Below, piece after piece: positions 37,057 through 48,660 of a stretch of DNA of 64,000 nt (the stretch's first letter is position 1; each line of letters starts with the position of its first letter). The stretch lies in contig CM060172.1 of NCBI GenBank assembly GCA_030549775.1, forward strand, positions 57,603,523-57,667,522, given 5' to 3'. Both the position numbers and the translations under genes were made by a program. This DNA comes from Tamarix chinensis. Lineage: Eukaryota > Streptophyta > Magnoliopsida > Caryophyllales > Tamaricaceae. The notes beneath the pieces were generated by a model. That model was given only the letters and a program-made list of their open reading frames with translations. It was not told the DNA's origin and ran no database searches.

Positions 37057-37963
37057 CTAATGGTTGCACCTGAATCCTCTGAACTCCATCTTGGGGTTAG
37101 AAGGACTCAAAGTCCTATGACCATGCTTGCCACAACTATAGCACTGGACTAGCTAACCCTTGTAGGTTCTCCTAAGGTGGTCTCACCTTCAATGCTTATA
37201 GTGGTAGTGTCTAAACTGTCCTTGACATCCTTCATAATGGAATCCACCTTAACTACTATGGTGCTGACCACCCTAAACTCATGACTGGGGATGAACCCTA
37301 CTATCACCATCTGGAACCTCTTGCGTCTTTTGCTTCTTGAAGTATCACTAGCCTTGATATGAACTGCCTTCGCATTCTTTGTCACTTTCTCAAACATGTC
37401 AAAGAGGGTGGGGAAGGAAGGAATTGAGAGCAGCACCTAGATGCGAGCATTCAAGCCATCTCAAATTTTCAACTTACGGCGGTAACACCCCTATTTTAGT
37501 GTATGGGTTTCTGTAACAAGTGAAAACTTTCAACTGAAATTGGGAAGTGTTACATTAATGGTTTCACCTGCATCCTCTGAACTCCATCTTGGGGTTAGAA
37601 GGACTCAAAGTCCTATGACCATGCTTGTCACAACTATAGCACTAGACTAGCTAACCCTTGTAAGTTCTCCTAAGGTGGTCTCACCTTCAATGCTTACAGT
37701 GGTAGTGTCTAAACTGTCCTTGACATCCTTCATAATGGAATCCACCTTAACTACTATGGTGCTGACCACCCTAAACTCATGACTGGGGATGAACCCTACT
37801 ATCACCATTTGGAACCTCTTGCTTCTTTTGCTTATTGAGGTATCACTAGCCTTGATATGAACCGCCTTTGCATTCTTTGTCACTTTCTCAAACATGTCAA
37901 AGAGGGTGGGGAAGGAAGGAATTTAGAGCAACACCTAGATGTGAGAATTCAAGCCATCTCAAA
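36982..37963. repeat. 499-bp tandem duplication spanning the S1 edge and E1 gag
   Basis: The segment starting 'ggtaacacccctattttagt' occurs at 36982 and again at 37481. Each copy holds the last 75 bases of S1, the target site and the 3' part of gag. The copies differ by roughly twenty bases. The duplication therefore happened after S1 had inserted and lost its internal region, or at least after its 3' LTR was in place. Confidence 0.85.
37057..37061. repeat. Target-site duplication of S1, right copy
   Basis: CTAAT, identical to 21374-21378. A second, slightly diverged version of this junction occurs in the 499-bp tandem duplication downstream. Confidence 0.85.
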
Positions 37964-38448
37964 TCAGTGCGTCTTCATCTCTTCATCCGCCCCTAAATCT
38001 TGTGCGAAATAAATCAAATTGGTGAACTCCAGGTAATAATGTTCAACTATGGAAGAACCTTCATGAAGTGTTATGAGTATATCGTATAGTCTGATCCTAA
38101 CACTGATTGAGAAAAAATGATCCCTCATCATTCGTATCATGTGTTCCAAAGTCTCAATGGGTTCACCAAGTACTTGCCGACTACACCACTAATTATCAAC
38201 ATGACCCTCCAAGAAGTCTAGGGTGGACACTCCGAAACTTCAAATATCTTCTCAAACTCTCTAATCCAATACTCTAGAGCTAATGGGTTCTTGGTACCCA
38301 TGATGGTTGGAGGTGAGTGTAACTCTGACCTTTGCATCCAGTCCTCTATGGGGCCGGTGTAGGGATGTGGATAGGTATCTTGAATGATGGTGGAGGTGGA
38401 AATTTACATAACTCCATCTCAACCATTGCGATAGAGAGCTCCTCAATA
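37062..38448 (-). pseudogene. gag: E1 gag pseudogene with decayed zinc knuckle
   Basis: It runs leftward from a start codon mutated to ATT (38448-38446). Recognisable pieces are 'EYWIREFEKIFEVSECPP', an open stretch at 38149-37964 with 'SVRIRLYDILITLHEGSS' and 'EHYYLEFTNLIYFAQ', and 'FDMFEKVTKNAKAVHIKA'. These match the E0 copy and fit the capsid region of plant Ty3/gypsy Gag. Near the end, CYSCGKHGHRTLS (37143-37105, repeated at 37642-37604) is a CCHC zinc knuckle in which the last cysteine is serine. In-frame stops and the 499-bp duplication break the frame. No protease or reverse transcriptase follows. Confidence 0.75.
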
Positions 38449-38624
38449 CGTGCTAATCTTGCATTCTATGTCATGTCGCAATAGAATGGGGACAATGAAG
38501 GGTTCAATGCACATTTTAAGGTAATTACATAGCAAATATGACATAATAAAAGGCACCTAGAGAAGTATCAAACAACTATACACATTAGAATCAACTTATA
38601 GAAACTACTATTAAGGCAGAACCT
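38449..38624 (-). other. E1 leader remnant
   Basis: Matches the leader of E0 (15370-15500) on the minus strand: 'acttctctag', 'atttgctatgt' and 'catgac' occur in the same order. The primer site and the end of the 5' LTR are missing. Sequence jumps near 38624 into an interior point of the LTR (equivalent to 17134). Confidence 0.6.
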
Positions 38625-41600
38625 AGACTAACCATCCAACCTAGAGGAATAAAAGCTCTCTAGTTATACCGATGCCCAAGGTGAAACAATGTCCTCCAAA
38701 CCTAGGAGACCTAATCCTTAAGTATTGATACTCCTTATCAGGCCTATAGGTCACCTATAAAGTATACTAGGGCCATTCTAGAGCATAACAATACACTAGT
38801 GAACTAAACAAATTAAGGACTCCGACCTCATCTATAGGGCAGCTATACTAAGAGAGCAACCATTTCCAACGCGAGGTCTCGCACTTTAAGGATTAATATC
38901 TTATTAAGATTATCATAAAATATCACATATTGCACAAATATTTCCCATTCCACACTCAATTATTTTTCCTTTATTTCCAATTATTTAATTCAACTCTATG
39001 GTTAATAATCTAAACCTAATTCAGAGTCAGCACAATGGTCAACCTATCAATATACTAAGGTTATCCTACATTTGATTAGTCATATTAGGCATATTAGGTC
39101 AAAAGTGACCAAAATACCCTTGAGACCATTATTACCACATTAGCAATCATTTTAAATAATAAATTCATTTCATTTATTATTTTATCATGAAAAGACTAAA
39201 ACATACTAATCAAATTACATAACATGCAAATGAATTACCTGGTATGCCAAAAGACTATTTTACCCTAAACCCTAACATGAGTTCCTAAAACATCAAAACA
39301 TATATTCTCATATTTAACAATAAACAACACATATTAGGTATGTTTATTAGAATAATCATTATGGTCAGCTCAAAATTACCAAAATTCTAATAGGCCATAT
39401 AATAGTGATAATTATGCTGAAAGATTTGGTTCTAAAACATCAAGTCTTGTACCACTATACTTAACAATAATTAGAACATATTAGGCATCATGATTCAGAT
39501 ACGATATCTTGATATGCTTAAATTACTAAATTTTCTCTTGGCACATGATAATAAAAACTATACTACAAGTATATCTAAATATGCAAAACCTATTATTTTC
39601 ACCTGTACATATCATACAAAATCTCTTCCTCGTGTTAGAATAATTTTTAACATACTTTCGTACCCATAATATTTTACATAAGATAACATGCATCTTTTTT
39701 ATTAGTTTGCATGACAACAATAATAAACACATAATTATATGTAATGAACAAATATTAATAAAATCTATATACCAGAACCCTAATGTGTTATAATACAACA
39801 TTTATCATGTTTGTAGGTATAAAAGTTACAATATAACAAACATGCTTTTCACAACGTACTTATCAAATCCTAATGTGATATCATACGGCATCGAAATATT
39901 TTAGTACAGTTTAAAAGTTACAATGTAATGAACACATTAACACATTTTATATATCGAAGCCTAAATGTGCTATAATATGGCATCTAAACATTTTAGTGGA
40001 GTATAAAAGTTAACTGATTTCCAACAAATGCACAATTTTATGGATAACTTACTAAAAATGATTAGGCCCTACTAATCAAACTTTTGCACCTAAAAATAAT
40101 ATCACAATTACCATATTAATATTTAATCAATAAATTAATAATTTTTTAATTAAAAATATGTATTAAATATTAAAATTACTAAAATGGCCTTATGTTAAAA
40201 TGGGGATAAAATTTTAAAGAAAACTCACTCTCTTCGTGTAGCTTTAGTGGCTTAGGTAGAAGAGGTATCAAGGGGGTGGCCAGAGAGTGATGGTTGGTAA
40301 CAACGATAACAAGGATGTGGAGGTGGTGTGGTGGAAAGGCCAAATGAGGGGGGTCAAGGTAGCAAAATGGAGGGTGAGGAGAAAAAGGAGGATGGTGGTG
40401 GAGGTGCGTATACATGGTGGTGGTTTCTAGGTGATGGTGCAGAAGCTGGTGGTGGTTGTGGCTAGATATGGTGATGAAGGAGGGAAATGGGTGGTGATGG
40501 TGCATGTAGGGATGGTTTGCAATGCAGTGTAACATGCCTAAAATTTACTTATGAAACAAAAATTAGAAGTTACAAGCGAAGGCTAAGATGATAAATTTTG
40601 GGGTGTTATTGCAACACTTAGTACCAAACCAGTTTCCTCTCCTATTTTATCACCAAGTGCTAAAGCTAAAACATTACTTCACTTAAATGTAAGAATACAA
40701 TTATTAAACAAAGTATCAAAATAGTTAAGGAGATTAGTTAACCTTTCAAATATATCCCATTAACAGTGATTACAAAAGTGTTAGCGAAAGAGAAATATTA
40801 AAAAAAATACTATAAGGAAATATAGAAACATCCTATTCAAGTTACCAAACATAATCTTAGATAACCCAATGCTTTTAATATGAAGGATCACCTTGAATAG
40901 AGCTTGTGAGATAACTTGTAAAGGCCACTTCTCATTGAATAAGCAAAAGCCCAAGAAATATATCCTTTAGTATAATGGTATTAAGTAACCCATTATACAA
41001 GACTAACATGCAGGGCCTGCATGGAACTTATCAAATGCATCACAACAATCATGTGGACATTTAATTATACATATATTAATTGAAATGCGAGAATCATTCA
41101 TATAAGTGCATGTATCAAGATCATATGCAACCAATACTCATTCACCTAGAAATAACTGAAACTTATGAATGGAACGCCCAAGCAATGCTCTTTGTAGTAT
41201 AATTAGAAAGCCACATCATTCTCAATAATAGGCATAATTTTTTTTAATCAACTCATAGCTTCTCAACTCACAAGTAGGCCCATCAGCACAACTTATACAC
41301 ACATCATCACAAGTGACCACAAAGGCTACTACTGAATCACATATACTTCCATTTTTAGTTACTCGTAGGGAGATCAATGAACTCTGAGACACTAAGGTAC
41401 TTCAATCAAATAAGATCATAAGGGCAACACAATATATTACTGACTATCAACCTAATGACGCATACCCCGTAGTTGCACTAGTACACAAAGGTACATAGTA
41501 TCCTATTAACAAGGATACCTAATCCATAAGTATGCATACCCCCTACTTAAGTCTGTAAAGCTAAAAAGAGTATAATATAGGGTCTAGTTGAGGCACTAAG

Positions 41601-42059
41601 ACACAACAACAAAATCCATTACTAATTATGGGCTAAACCACGTTTTAAGGGTAACGATCCCTAAAGAACTGCTATATTTGATATTAAGGTCTTTCACTTT
41701 AAGTATTAATATTTTATGAAGGTGATCACAAAAAGCACACATTAATCCCATGTAATTAATTCTTCATACTTAGGCATAACATTTTGTTCCCAACATTATG
41801 CGGTAACCAAAATCAAGATCATTATCAATTTCAACATAAGAAGTCTGCTAAGGCTATCCTAGGCTCAAATATTTACACTTAGACACTTTACGTGTAAATG
41901 ACCAAAATACCCTTAAGGCTAAGGCTACCATATTACCATCTATTCCTATCACAAATTCCATTTTATTTTATTGACTTGCCGGAAAAAGGACATTACACCA
42001 TAATAAATAATTGATCATGTAGTTAAGTTACCAAATACACCAAATAACCATTATTCACA

Positions 42060-42800
42060 TAAAACCCTAACATGCACTTCTGAAACAACTAAACACATAT
42101 TCTCATGCTTAATCAACAAATAATACACATCATGTGCGTTTATGAGAATAATCATCATAGAATACCCCAAATTATGAAAGTATCCCTCAACCACATAATA
42201 GCAATAAACAAGATGAACTAGGAATATTTAATGTAGTTAAACACCTATACTTGTGATTGTTAATGAACATCACAAATCATGCATATTTATTAAAATATCC
42301 ATCATGGTACACTCTAATTTATTAAAATACCCCTAGACCCTTAAATATTCTTAATTATACTAAAGATGTGGTTCTAAAACAACAAAATCCCTATTCTCAT
42401 ACTTGTCATCAAACTACTCATTATGCATGCTTATTTGAATAATCATCATAGTCCTCTCAAAATTACCAGAATACCCTTACACCATAAAGTTATTGATAAT
42501 CATGCTGGAACTTAGGTTACTAAGATAATAAACCCCTATTCTCATATTTAACATTAAATAATACTTATCATGCATGTTTATTTTGAGCAAACACCATAGT
42601 ACATACAAAATTACTAATATGCCCCTAAACCATGTAATGTTGAATCACATGTTACTAATGGAAAAAAAAACCCCTATTCTCATACTTAACATCAAATAAC
42701 ACTCATCCTGCATATTTATTTGAAAAATTGTCATAGTATATGCAAAAATTACCATAATGCCTTAGACTATATGATGTTGATAATCATGTTGAAACATGTG
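42060..42800. repeat. About 146-bp tandem array in E3 (five units)
   Basis: The block 'tttat.agaataatcatcat' recurs at 42139, 42286, 42430, 42577 and 42715 (spacings 147, 144, 147, 138). Between repeats lie 'ttaccaaaatacccct' and 'aacccctattctcatactta' blocks. E4 has the same array with about four units (59020-59470). The E1 LTRs have only about two. Confidence 0.8.
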
Positions 42801-44059
42801 TTACTAATACCACAAACCATCATCTCCATTATTAGTAATATTTATAACACATTAGGATCCTAGTTAGGGTTAAATATCATGATATATCTAAATGACAAAA
42901 TTACCCCTAGGGCCCATAGAAGTAATAATTGTGCTACAAATGTGTATAATATACTTAATCTAAAATTTTTACATGCCCATGACATACAACATCTCTTCCC
43001 AACATTAGACCCTTTTTTAATCACACTTTAGCGCACATGACTTTTTGTACAGGATAACATGTCTCCATTTTTTGACTTTCTAAGATAACATTTATAATAA
43101 TATAAATAATTATAACAAAATACAAATCACAAGTCAAAAACCTAATGTAACATATAATATCCAAACATTTTAGTGGAGTATAAATGTTACATAAGTTCCA
43201 AAAAAAGTAAACTTTATTAGTAACAAGCTAAAAGTTATTAGGCTCCATCAATAAAATTTTTATACCTGAAAATAATAACATAAATACCATATTAATATTT
43301 GATAAATGATTTAATAATTTTATTTAAAAAAATTATTAAATATAAAATTATCAAATCATCCCTATACATTAAATATTACCTAAAATGATAAAAAAAAAAA
43401 TACAAAGCACAACTCATGTTGCATGTGCAATGTGAGCCATGCATGTAAAGGGAGGGGGAATTAGTTCGGTCAATGGTTGGAGGTGTTGGTTTGGATGTTG
43501 GCTATAGAAGGTGGTGGTGGAGATGGTGTGGTGCAGGTTGGTCAAAAGTAGCAACGGTGGTGGCACAAGATGTAGGGAGAGGTCGTGCAAAGAAGAAAAA
43601 TGAGAAGAAGAGGAAGGAGAAAATGGCGGGTGATGTTAGGGTAGTTGTAGGTGATGGTGTAGAAGATGGGTAGCGTATGTGGCTAGCAATAAGCAACTAG
43701 GATAAGCTATAGTGATGGAGGAAATAGAGGGGAATGAGAGACTGAGTATAGGTGGTGGAAGAAGGGTAGGGCATCAAAGGAAGGAAAGGGAGGTAGGGCT
43801 ACACGGAGAGGCTGGTGGTGTCTGCTCGGGGTCATGTAATGAGCTAGCAGGTAGAGAGGGTGGCAATGAGAAAACTATCATTACCTTAGACGAGTTGCAG
43901 GGGTGGTGGATCTCGATAAGGGATGAGAATCTGTAGAAATTCTATAGGGGAGAAGGAAAGGGGAGATAGGGTCGTAGAGGTGAAGGAAAATTTGGGAAGG
44001 AAGGAAAAGGTGGCGGTCGATAGTGGAGACTTAGTTGGTGGTGGAGGCGATAGGGATTG

Positions 44060-44460
44060 CTATAAGAGAAGGAGGAGGAGGAGGAGGAGGAGAAGAAAAA
44101 GAAGAAGAAGGAGTAATTTTTTTCTTAGAGACTAGAGTAGCTACTGGTAATGATACATGTCTTTAGTTAGGGTAATTGATAGTATACATTAATTCCCATG
44201 TTATTCTGCTTTGTGCAAGAAAACATGTTTAGGTTTTATTTGTATTTATATCTATGTTTTAATTGGTAAATTCATAATTTTATGAATTTATGGAAATTTC
44301 TATATTTTATTCCCTGCTAGGAAGTAAAGGCGGTGATGAGGGGCTTCTCATGATACTGATGCAAGTAGGTAGGGTTTGTTAAGTCCGTAGAAGAAGAAGA
44401 AGAAGAAGAAAAATAAGCAGAAGAAGAAGAAGAAGAAGAAGAAGAAGAAGAAGAAGAATA
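44060..44460. repeat. Purine microsatellites (AGG)n and (GAA)n in E3
   Basis: Runs of AGG at 44069-44092 and of GAA at 44391-44458 within the GA-rich tract. Arg/Lys/Glu-rich frames over them are not genes. Confidence 0.85.
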
Positions 44461-45898
44461 GGGGAGACTTGGGCTGGCTTAAGGGAAGAAAAAATGGAGA
44501 AGAAAAATAATATGAAAAAGAAAGAAAAGGAAGAAAAAGGAAATGAAGAAAAAGAAAAGAAAAATAAATTTGGGTTAAGATTATAAATAAGATTAATTTT
44601 AGGTCATTAGGATAATATTATATTAATTTGTCTAAAATTAAGGTATGAATTTAAGAATATAATTTTGGATAAAATTATGGTTTTAGGATTTATTTAAATA
44701 AAAGATTAAGATACAATAATAAAAAAATATCAATTAATTTATTAAATAATTTATCTAGGTTTGTAACTCAAAGGTTTATAAAAATAATTAAGGATTAAAT
44801 TTTTCTTAATAAGAGGCTAAACATTCTAATTTAAGGTTATAAAAATTCAAGATGGGACATGCACATGAGGGACATGATTGGATGGTGGTATGACTATGGA
44901 AAGGTTGTACATGAAGGTTGTAAGGGTGGCATTTGGAGTTGGGACAAGGTTTGTAGAAAGGGTGGGTAGTAGTGTTAGTGGTGCTGGGCAGCTAAATAGG
45001 TGGAGGGGATGGTGTGCAAGCAGATACAGGTAGAAAACTGGGGGAAAGGAAGAAGGGGAAGGGGAATGGTTGAGGTGGTTAGGGCTAGTGATGGCGCAGG
45101 TAGTTAGAGCTTGGATGGGGAGGGCGTACTGGCAAAAGTGAGGGGTTGCACATGATGCTAATGTAGGGGGAAGGGGTTTAGTAGTAGTAGTAGTATCTAG
45201 ATCATAGGGTTATTTAGGGTAGGCTGCATGGTGGGGACTACATGTCCAGAAGGTAAGGGAGGACACATGCAAGCGACATTGTAAATCCCTATTTAAGCTA
45301 TAAGAGGTGAGGAGAAATGGGGAAAGAAGAAGATGGAAAACGTAGGGGGTTAGGGCATGTTTTGTGTGTAGGGGTGCAGACAGAGAAGTAGAAGAAGAGA
45401 AAGAAAGAGGAAGGCTTGGCTTTTGGGTTGTAGGGAAAGAAAAATAAAGGAAGACAAGGAGAAAGGCGGTAGGTTGGACTACTAGGGTGTGGGAAAGGAA
45501 GAAAGGAAAAGAAGAGGGATTGGACACGGCAGAGCGGGTTGGGGAAAAAGAAAAGGGGAGAAGGATTGGCCGAAGTGCATAAGGAAATGAAGAGAAAGGA
45601 AAAATACAAAATAAATTTTAGTAGTAAAATTAGACTTAATTAAATTTAGAATTACGATAAAATTTATTTATCTTACTTTAAGGTACTCAATTAAGAAAAG
45701 TAAACCGGGTTAATATATATAGATTTAAGGTGGATCAAAATAAAAATAAATGATAAATTATTAAGGATAAGTTTTTTTTAAGAAATTAATTGGGGTTTAT
45801 AGATCAAATGTTAAAAATTAATTAAATTAATATTTAAATGTTATGCTAAACTAAAAATAAATTAAGATTAATATTAAATAATATTTATGGGTATTACA

Positions 45899-45995
45899 GG
45901 AAGTGGAACTCGTGTGCTATGTGGGCCTAATGTGCTTAATTTGTGGGGTGTGTTGTAGACTTCGAGAAAAAATACCCTTTTAAAAAGGGTATTAA
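45899..45995 (+). other. E0 3' internal end with polypurine tract
   Basis: Short stretch between the E1 LTR end and the E0 3' LTR. It ends with TTTTAAAAAGGGTATTAA immediately before the LTR. It matches E1's corresponding region on the minus strand ('gacttcgag' against 'gactttgag', followed by the purine tract), which identifies it as an element 3' end. It carries no coding sequence. Confidence 0.6.
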
Positions 45996-46076
45996 TGTCA
46001 TACTTTATTTGTAAAAACCCTAATTATAAATTTATATTTATGTGTAATTATTTTAGGATATTCTATATTAAATGTA

Positions 46077-46099
46077 ATATATATATATATATATATATA
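46077..46099. repeat. (TA)n microsatellite
   Basis: Perfect TA dinucleotide run in the E0 3' LTR. The equivalent site at 12330-12360 of the 5' LTR lacks it. Confidence 0.85.
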
Positions 46100-46570
46100 G
46101 GTTAACATTTGGATAAAATTTAAGCTATTAGTCTTAACCATAGTTAGGAACCCAATTAGTATATGTTTTTGAGGAATTATAATTCTACTAACTAAATGTT
46201 TTTCCTTACCACAATATTCCTAAATGGCACCCTTCCTTATCGAGATTTTTTGATATTTTTCCTTCCTTTTTCCCAGTGTAAAATTATTCTTTATGTATCC
46301 TCTGCCCTGTGTTCTCCTTGTTCTTGTCTATTTGCTCCATTCAAACCATCATTAGTTCAAGTTTCCCCCTCTTCTTTGTTTTGATGTTTTTTATTTAGTG
46401 AAACCAACCATCTTTTCCCTAATTTTTTTTATTCTCCCTTCCATTGTTTCTAGTTTTTGTTCAATCTAGCACCATCTACCATCATAAAAATCACCACAAA
46501 AACTTAACACCAACAACCACCAAGCACCATCATTTTCCCTTATAAGCCGTGACCACTACCTCCATCAATC

Positions 46571-47323
46571 TCGTAAGACTCTAAGTCAATATGACCATAT
46601 AGAGGATACCCTAGAGAGTTATTGGATTGAGTGGCTAACCTCATAAATCAACACAAGTTCTTTTAACGAGATTTTTCCTCACTCACATGCTTCTTGGAAA
46701 AAGTTTAGAAAATTCCCAAGAGAGTCACCCATTCTAAAAAAAAGTAACTCAACAAGCAGCACGCTTAGCTATGGAGTTCTTAAGACAAAATTACCAAAAG
46801 AATGGTATACCATGTTGATATAAATATTCATATCAATATATATAATTATTCACTCAATTTTGGGGTATTACATTCACCCTCATTCAAAGAACGCAACTTT
46901 CTTATTACATCTCAGTCACTAACTGTATCAATACAGTTTATCCCAAAATTTGTCTTACTAGGCAACTAATTTGCTCATCTAAGTTCATCTTGTGGTCGTA
47001 ATTTTGCTTTGATACATTTTTTAACACTTTGAGTCAATACGCCCACATGGGGATACCATAAAGCAATATTGGATTGATTGGTTTGACTCCACAAATCAAC
47101 ACAAATCCTTTTAGTACTCTTTATCTTTGCTCATAAACTTCCCGAGAAATTTTTAGAAAATTTGTAAAACTTCCTGGAGTGTCACCCATCCTAAAACTTG
47201 TTCTATGCCAACATGCTTAACTATAGAGTTCTTAGGATAAAATCACTCAAATAATGGTATACTATGTTGATATAAATATTCATATTAATTCTTATAACAC
47301 TTTTCTCAATTTGGGATAGTACA
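46571..47323 (-). mobile_element. Cassandra C: complete miniature LTR retrotransposon
   Basis: LTRs are at about 46571-46872 and 47026-47323, with roughly 150 bp between them. Both carry minus-strand 5S-like sequence (46718-46815 and 47175-47270). On the minus strand a primer site TGTATCAAAGC lies next to the upstream LTR, close to the tRNA-Met complement, and a purine tract precedes the downstream LTR. It splits the C-rich block of the E0 3' LTR: sequence resumes at 47324 as in 12912 of the 5' LTR. A clear target duplication was not found. Confidence 0.8.
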
Positions 47324-47804
47324 AGCCCCTTTATTATATCCGAACCATCACCACCTCAGACCATTTATTTTCTTTCCCCCATCATTCCATGTTTCATTTT
47401 TAACTGAGACACATAACCATGCACCCCTTGCATGCCCCAACCGTGACTCTCTCGCACAACACATGCATTACTTCACACATAGCCAATGCATGCCTTTTAT
47501 TCCCACCCATTCTTATCATGTACAGACCATGAACGTGTCTTCTTACTTTCTCCTCACAAACATGTGTACCACATGCACCACCCATGTAAGGTTAACCTCC
47601 TCGACCCACCCAAAATCTATATGCATGACCATGCCCTTGTTCTCCTCCTTGTGCACAACTATCTTGCCCATGCACAAAACCTCACCAACCATATTATGTG
47701 ACCTTATGCAATTATCTTTTCCTTACCTGCATGAACTCCTGCTATTATCCTTCCTTCCTAGAGTGAGTTCTTATCATTTCCCTTAGTGAATTGGTAACCT
47801 CACG

Positions 47805-47809
47805 CAATT
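47805..47809. repeat. Target-site duplication of the CRM-like element, left copy
   Basis: CAATT, identical to 53612-53616. Confidence 0.9.
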
Positions 47810-48645
47810 TGATATGACTCTTAAAAATTTATACTTAATTAATTTTGATAATTGTTGTGAATCATTTATTACTTATAATTGTTTGTCTTACTTGTGTGAA
47901 TAAATAGGAATTTGATGCAGCACATGGATTCTATGGATTCTAGATGCAGCTATTGGAGTGTTGCAGATTATGTAATTTTTGTTAATTGTATGTAAATCCC
48001 ATGTGATGCATTCGCCGGTCGAATTGGCTAATGGAAATTAGGTCGGTTGTATAATCTGCCACCCGGTCCATAATAATGGATTAAATGGATTGTGGATTAA
48101 TCAATCCTTAATAGCAATGATTAGCTAGAATTAATTTAGCTGATGGGAATTAATGCCTAAATATTATCTTGTAATTTGGGGAAGACTTTGATGTATTTTT
48201 TTTGGGCTGGTCGAGTGTCCATTTTCGACCCATATTTCGACCCATTCCCCGATTGTGTTGTTGGGCTGTATCGTGCGTTTGGGCTGGCTGTATGGTGTAT
48301 TTTTATACGGTCTGTGCACTTATATAAATAGGATATATACGATGTAATACACACAACTTTTGGAATGATATACGATACTCTCTTGTTTTCTCTCGATTCT
48401 TCTCTCGCGATCTCTCTCTCTCTCTCAGCGAACCTCTCACTTACTTCTTCTCTGCTGCATCTATTCTCTGTCTTTGATCAATCTTGATCATTATTTCTCT
48501 CGAATTCAGTTGTCGTTGTAAAACTGTACCTCTGAATCTTTGGATCTTCCTTTGGGAGTTTTCCTTAGGCTGAATCAGGCGAATCGAACCCCGCGCTCGA
48601 TTAATTTCTTCGATCCTTTCGTGAAACCCTAATAGGTTTCCATCA
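47810..48645 (+). repeat. 5' LTR of the CRM-like element
   Basis: Begins TGATATGACTC and ends GGTTTCCATCA. By eye it differs from the 3' LTR at roughly 40 positions, about 95% identity. A TATA box (TATATAAATA, 48321-48330) and CT repeats (48413-48426) mark the U3/R region. Confidence 0.92.
48321..48330 (+). promoter_or_regulatory. TATA box of the CRM-like 5' LTR
   Basis: TATATAAATA, conserved in the 3' LTR at 53283-53292. Confidence 0.7.
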
Positions 48646-48647
48646 TT

Positions 48648-48660
48648 TGGTATCAGAGCC
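48648..48660 (+). other. tRNA-Met primer binding site of the CRM-like element
   Basis: TGGTATCAGAGCC, exactly the complement of the plant initiator tRNA-Met 3' end, two bases after the LTR. It primes minus-strand DNA synthesis. Confidence 0.9.

Larger units (their letters stand above)
40528..44849 (-). mobile_element. E3: long LTR nested in E1's 5' LTR
   Basis: The + strand begins TGTAACATGCC and ends 'ggttataaaaattca'. The E1 LTR is interrupted exactly here: 'gggatggtttgcaatgcag' before and 'atgggacatg' after correspond to neighbouring positions at 19722 in the sister LTR. E3 shares its ends and blocks with E4 (57150-61656). It includes a roughly 146-bp tandem array (42060-42800) and a GA-rich tract with (GAA)n (43440-44580). 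No clean target duplication was found (TGCAG and AGATG), so the right end may be truncated. Confidence 0.65.
16198..45898 (-). mobile_element. E1: gag-only LTR retrotransposon nested in E0, split by a solo-LTR nest
   Basis: On the minus strand the order is: 5' LTR (45898 to 38625, with E3 inside), leader, gag (38448 to 37062), the insertion site of S1, 430 bp of 3' internal sequence ending in a polypurine tract (21378 to 20950), then the 3' LTR (20949 to about 16198, with Cassandra B inside). The two LTRs match block by block (for example 19380-19740 against 40080-40520, and 20720-20949 against 45690-45898). Gag is followed almost directly by the 3' end, so pol is absent. S1 has a perfect target duplication, so pol was not lost through that insertion. 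This fits a TR-GAG-like non-autonomous element. The left outer boundary is approximate and no target duplication was found. Confidence 0.65.
38625..45898 (-). repeat. E1 5' LTR (contains E3), inner end deleted
   Basis: On the minus strand it starts TGTAATACCCATAAATATT at 45898, runs to 44850, is interrupted by E3, and resumes from 40527 to 38625. About 0.9 kb of its downstream end is missing compared with the 3' LTR. Shared blocks with the 3' LTR include 'catccaacctagagg.ataaaa' (38632 and 17135) and the purine-rich tract. Frames at 40179 and 45210-45609 are by-products of that tract. Confidence 0.65.

Noticed and set aside
40523..44854. Target-site duplication for E3
   Set aside because: TGCAG and AGATG do not match; likewise CTATA and TGATC for E4. 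Boundaries rest on shared ends only.
47400..47786. Overlapping 61-107-codon frames
   Set aside because: Sit in the C-rich part of the E0 3' LTR between Cassandra C and the CRM-like element, without homologous frames in the sister LTR.
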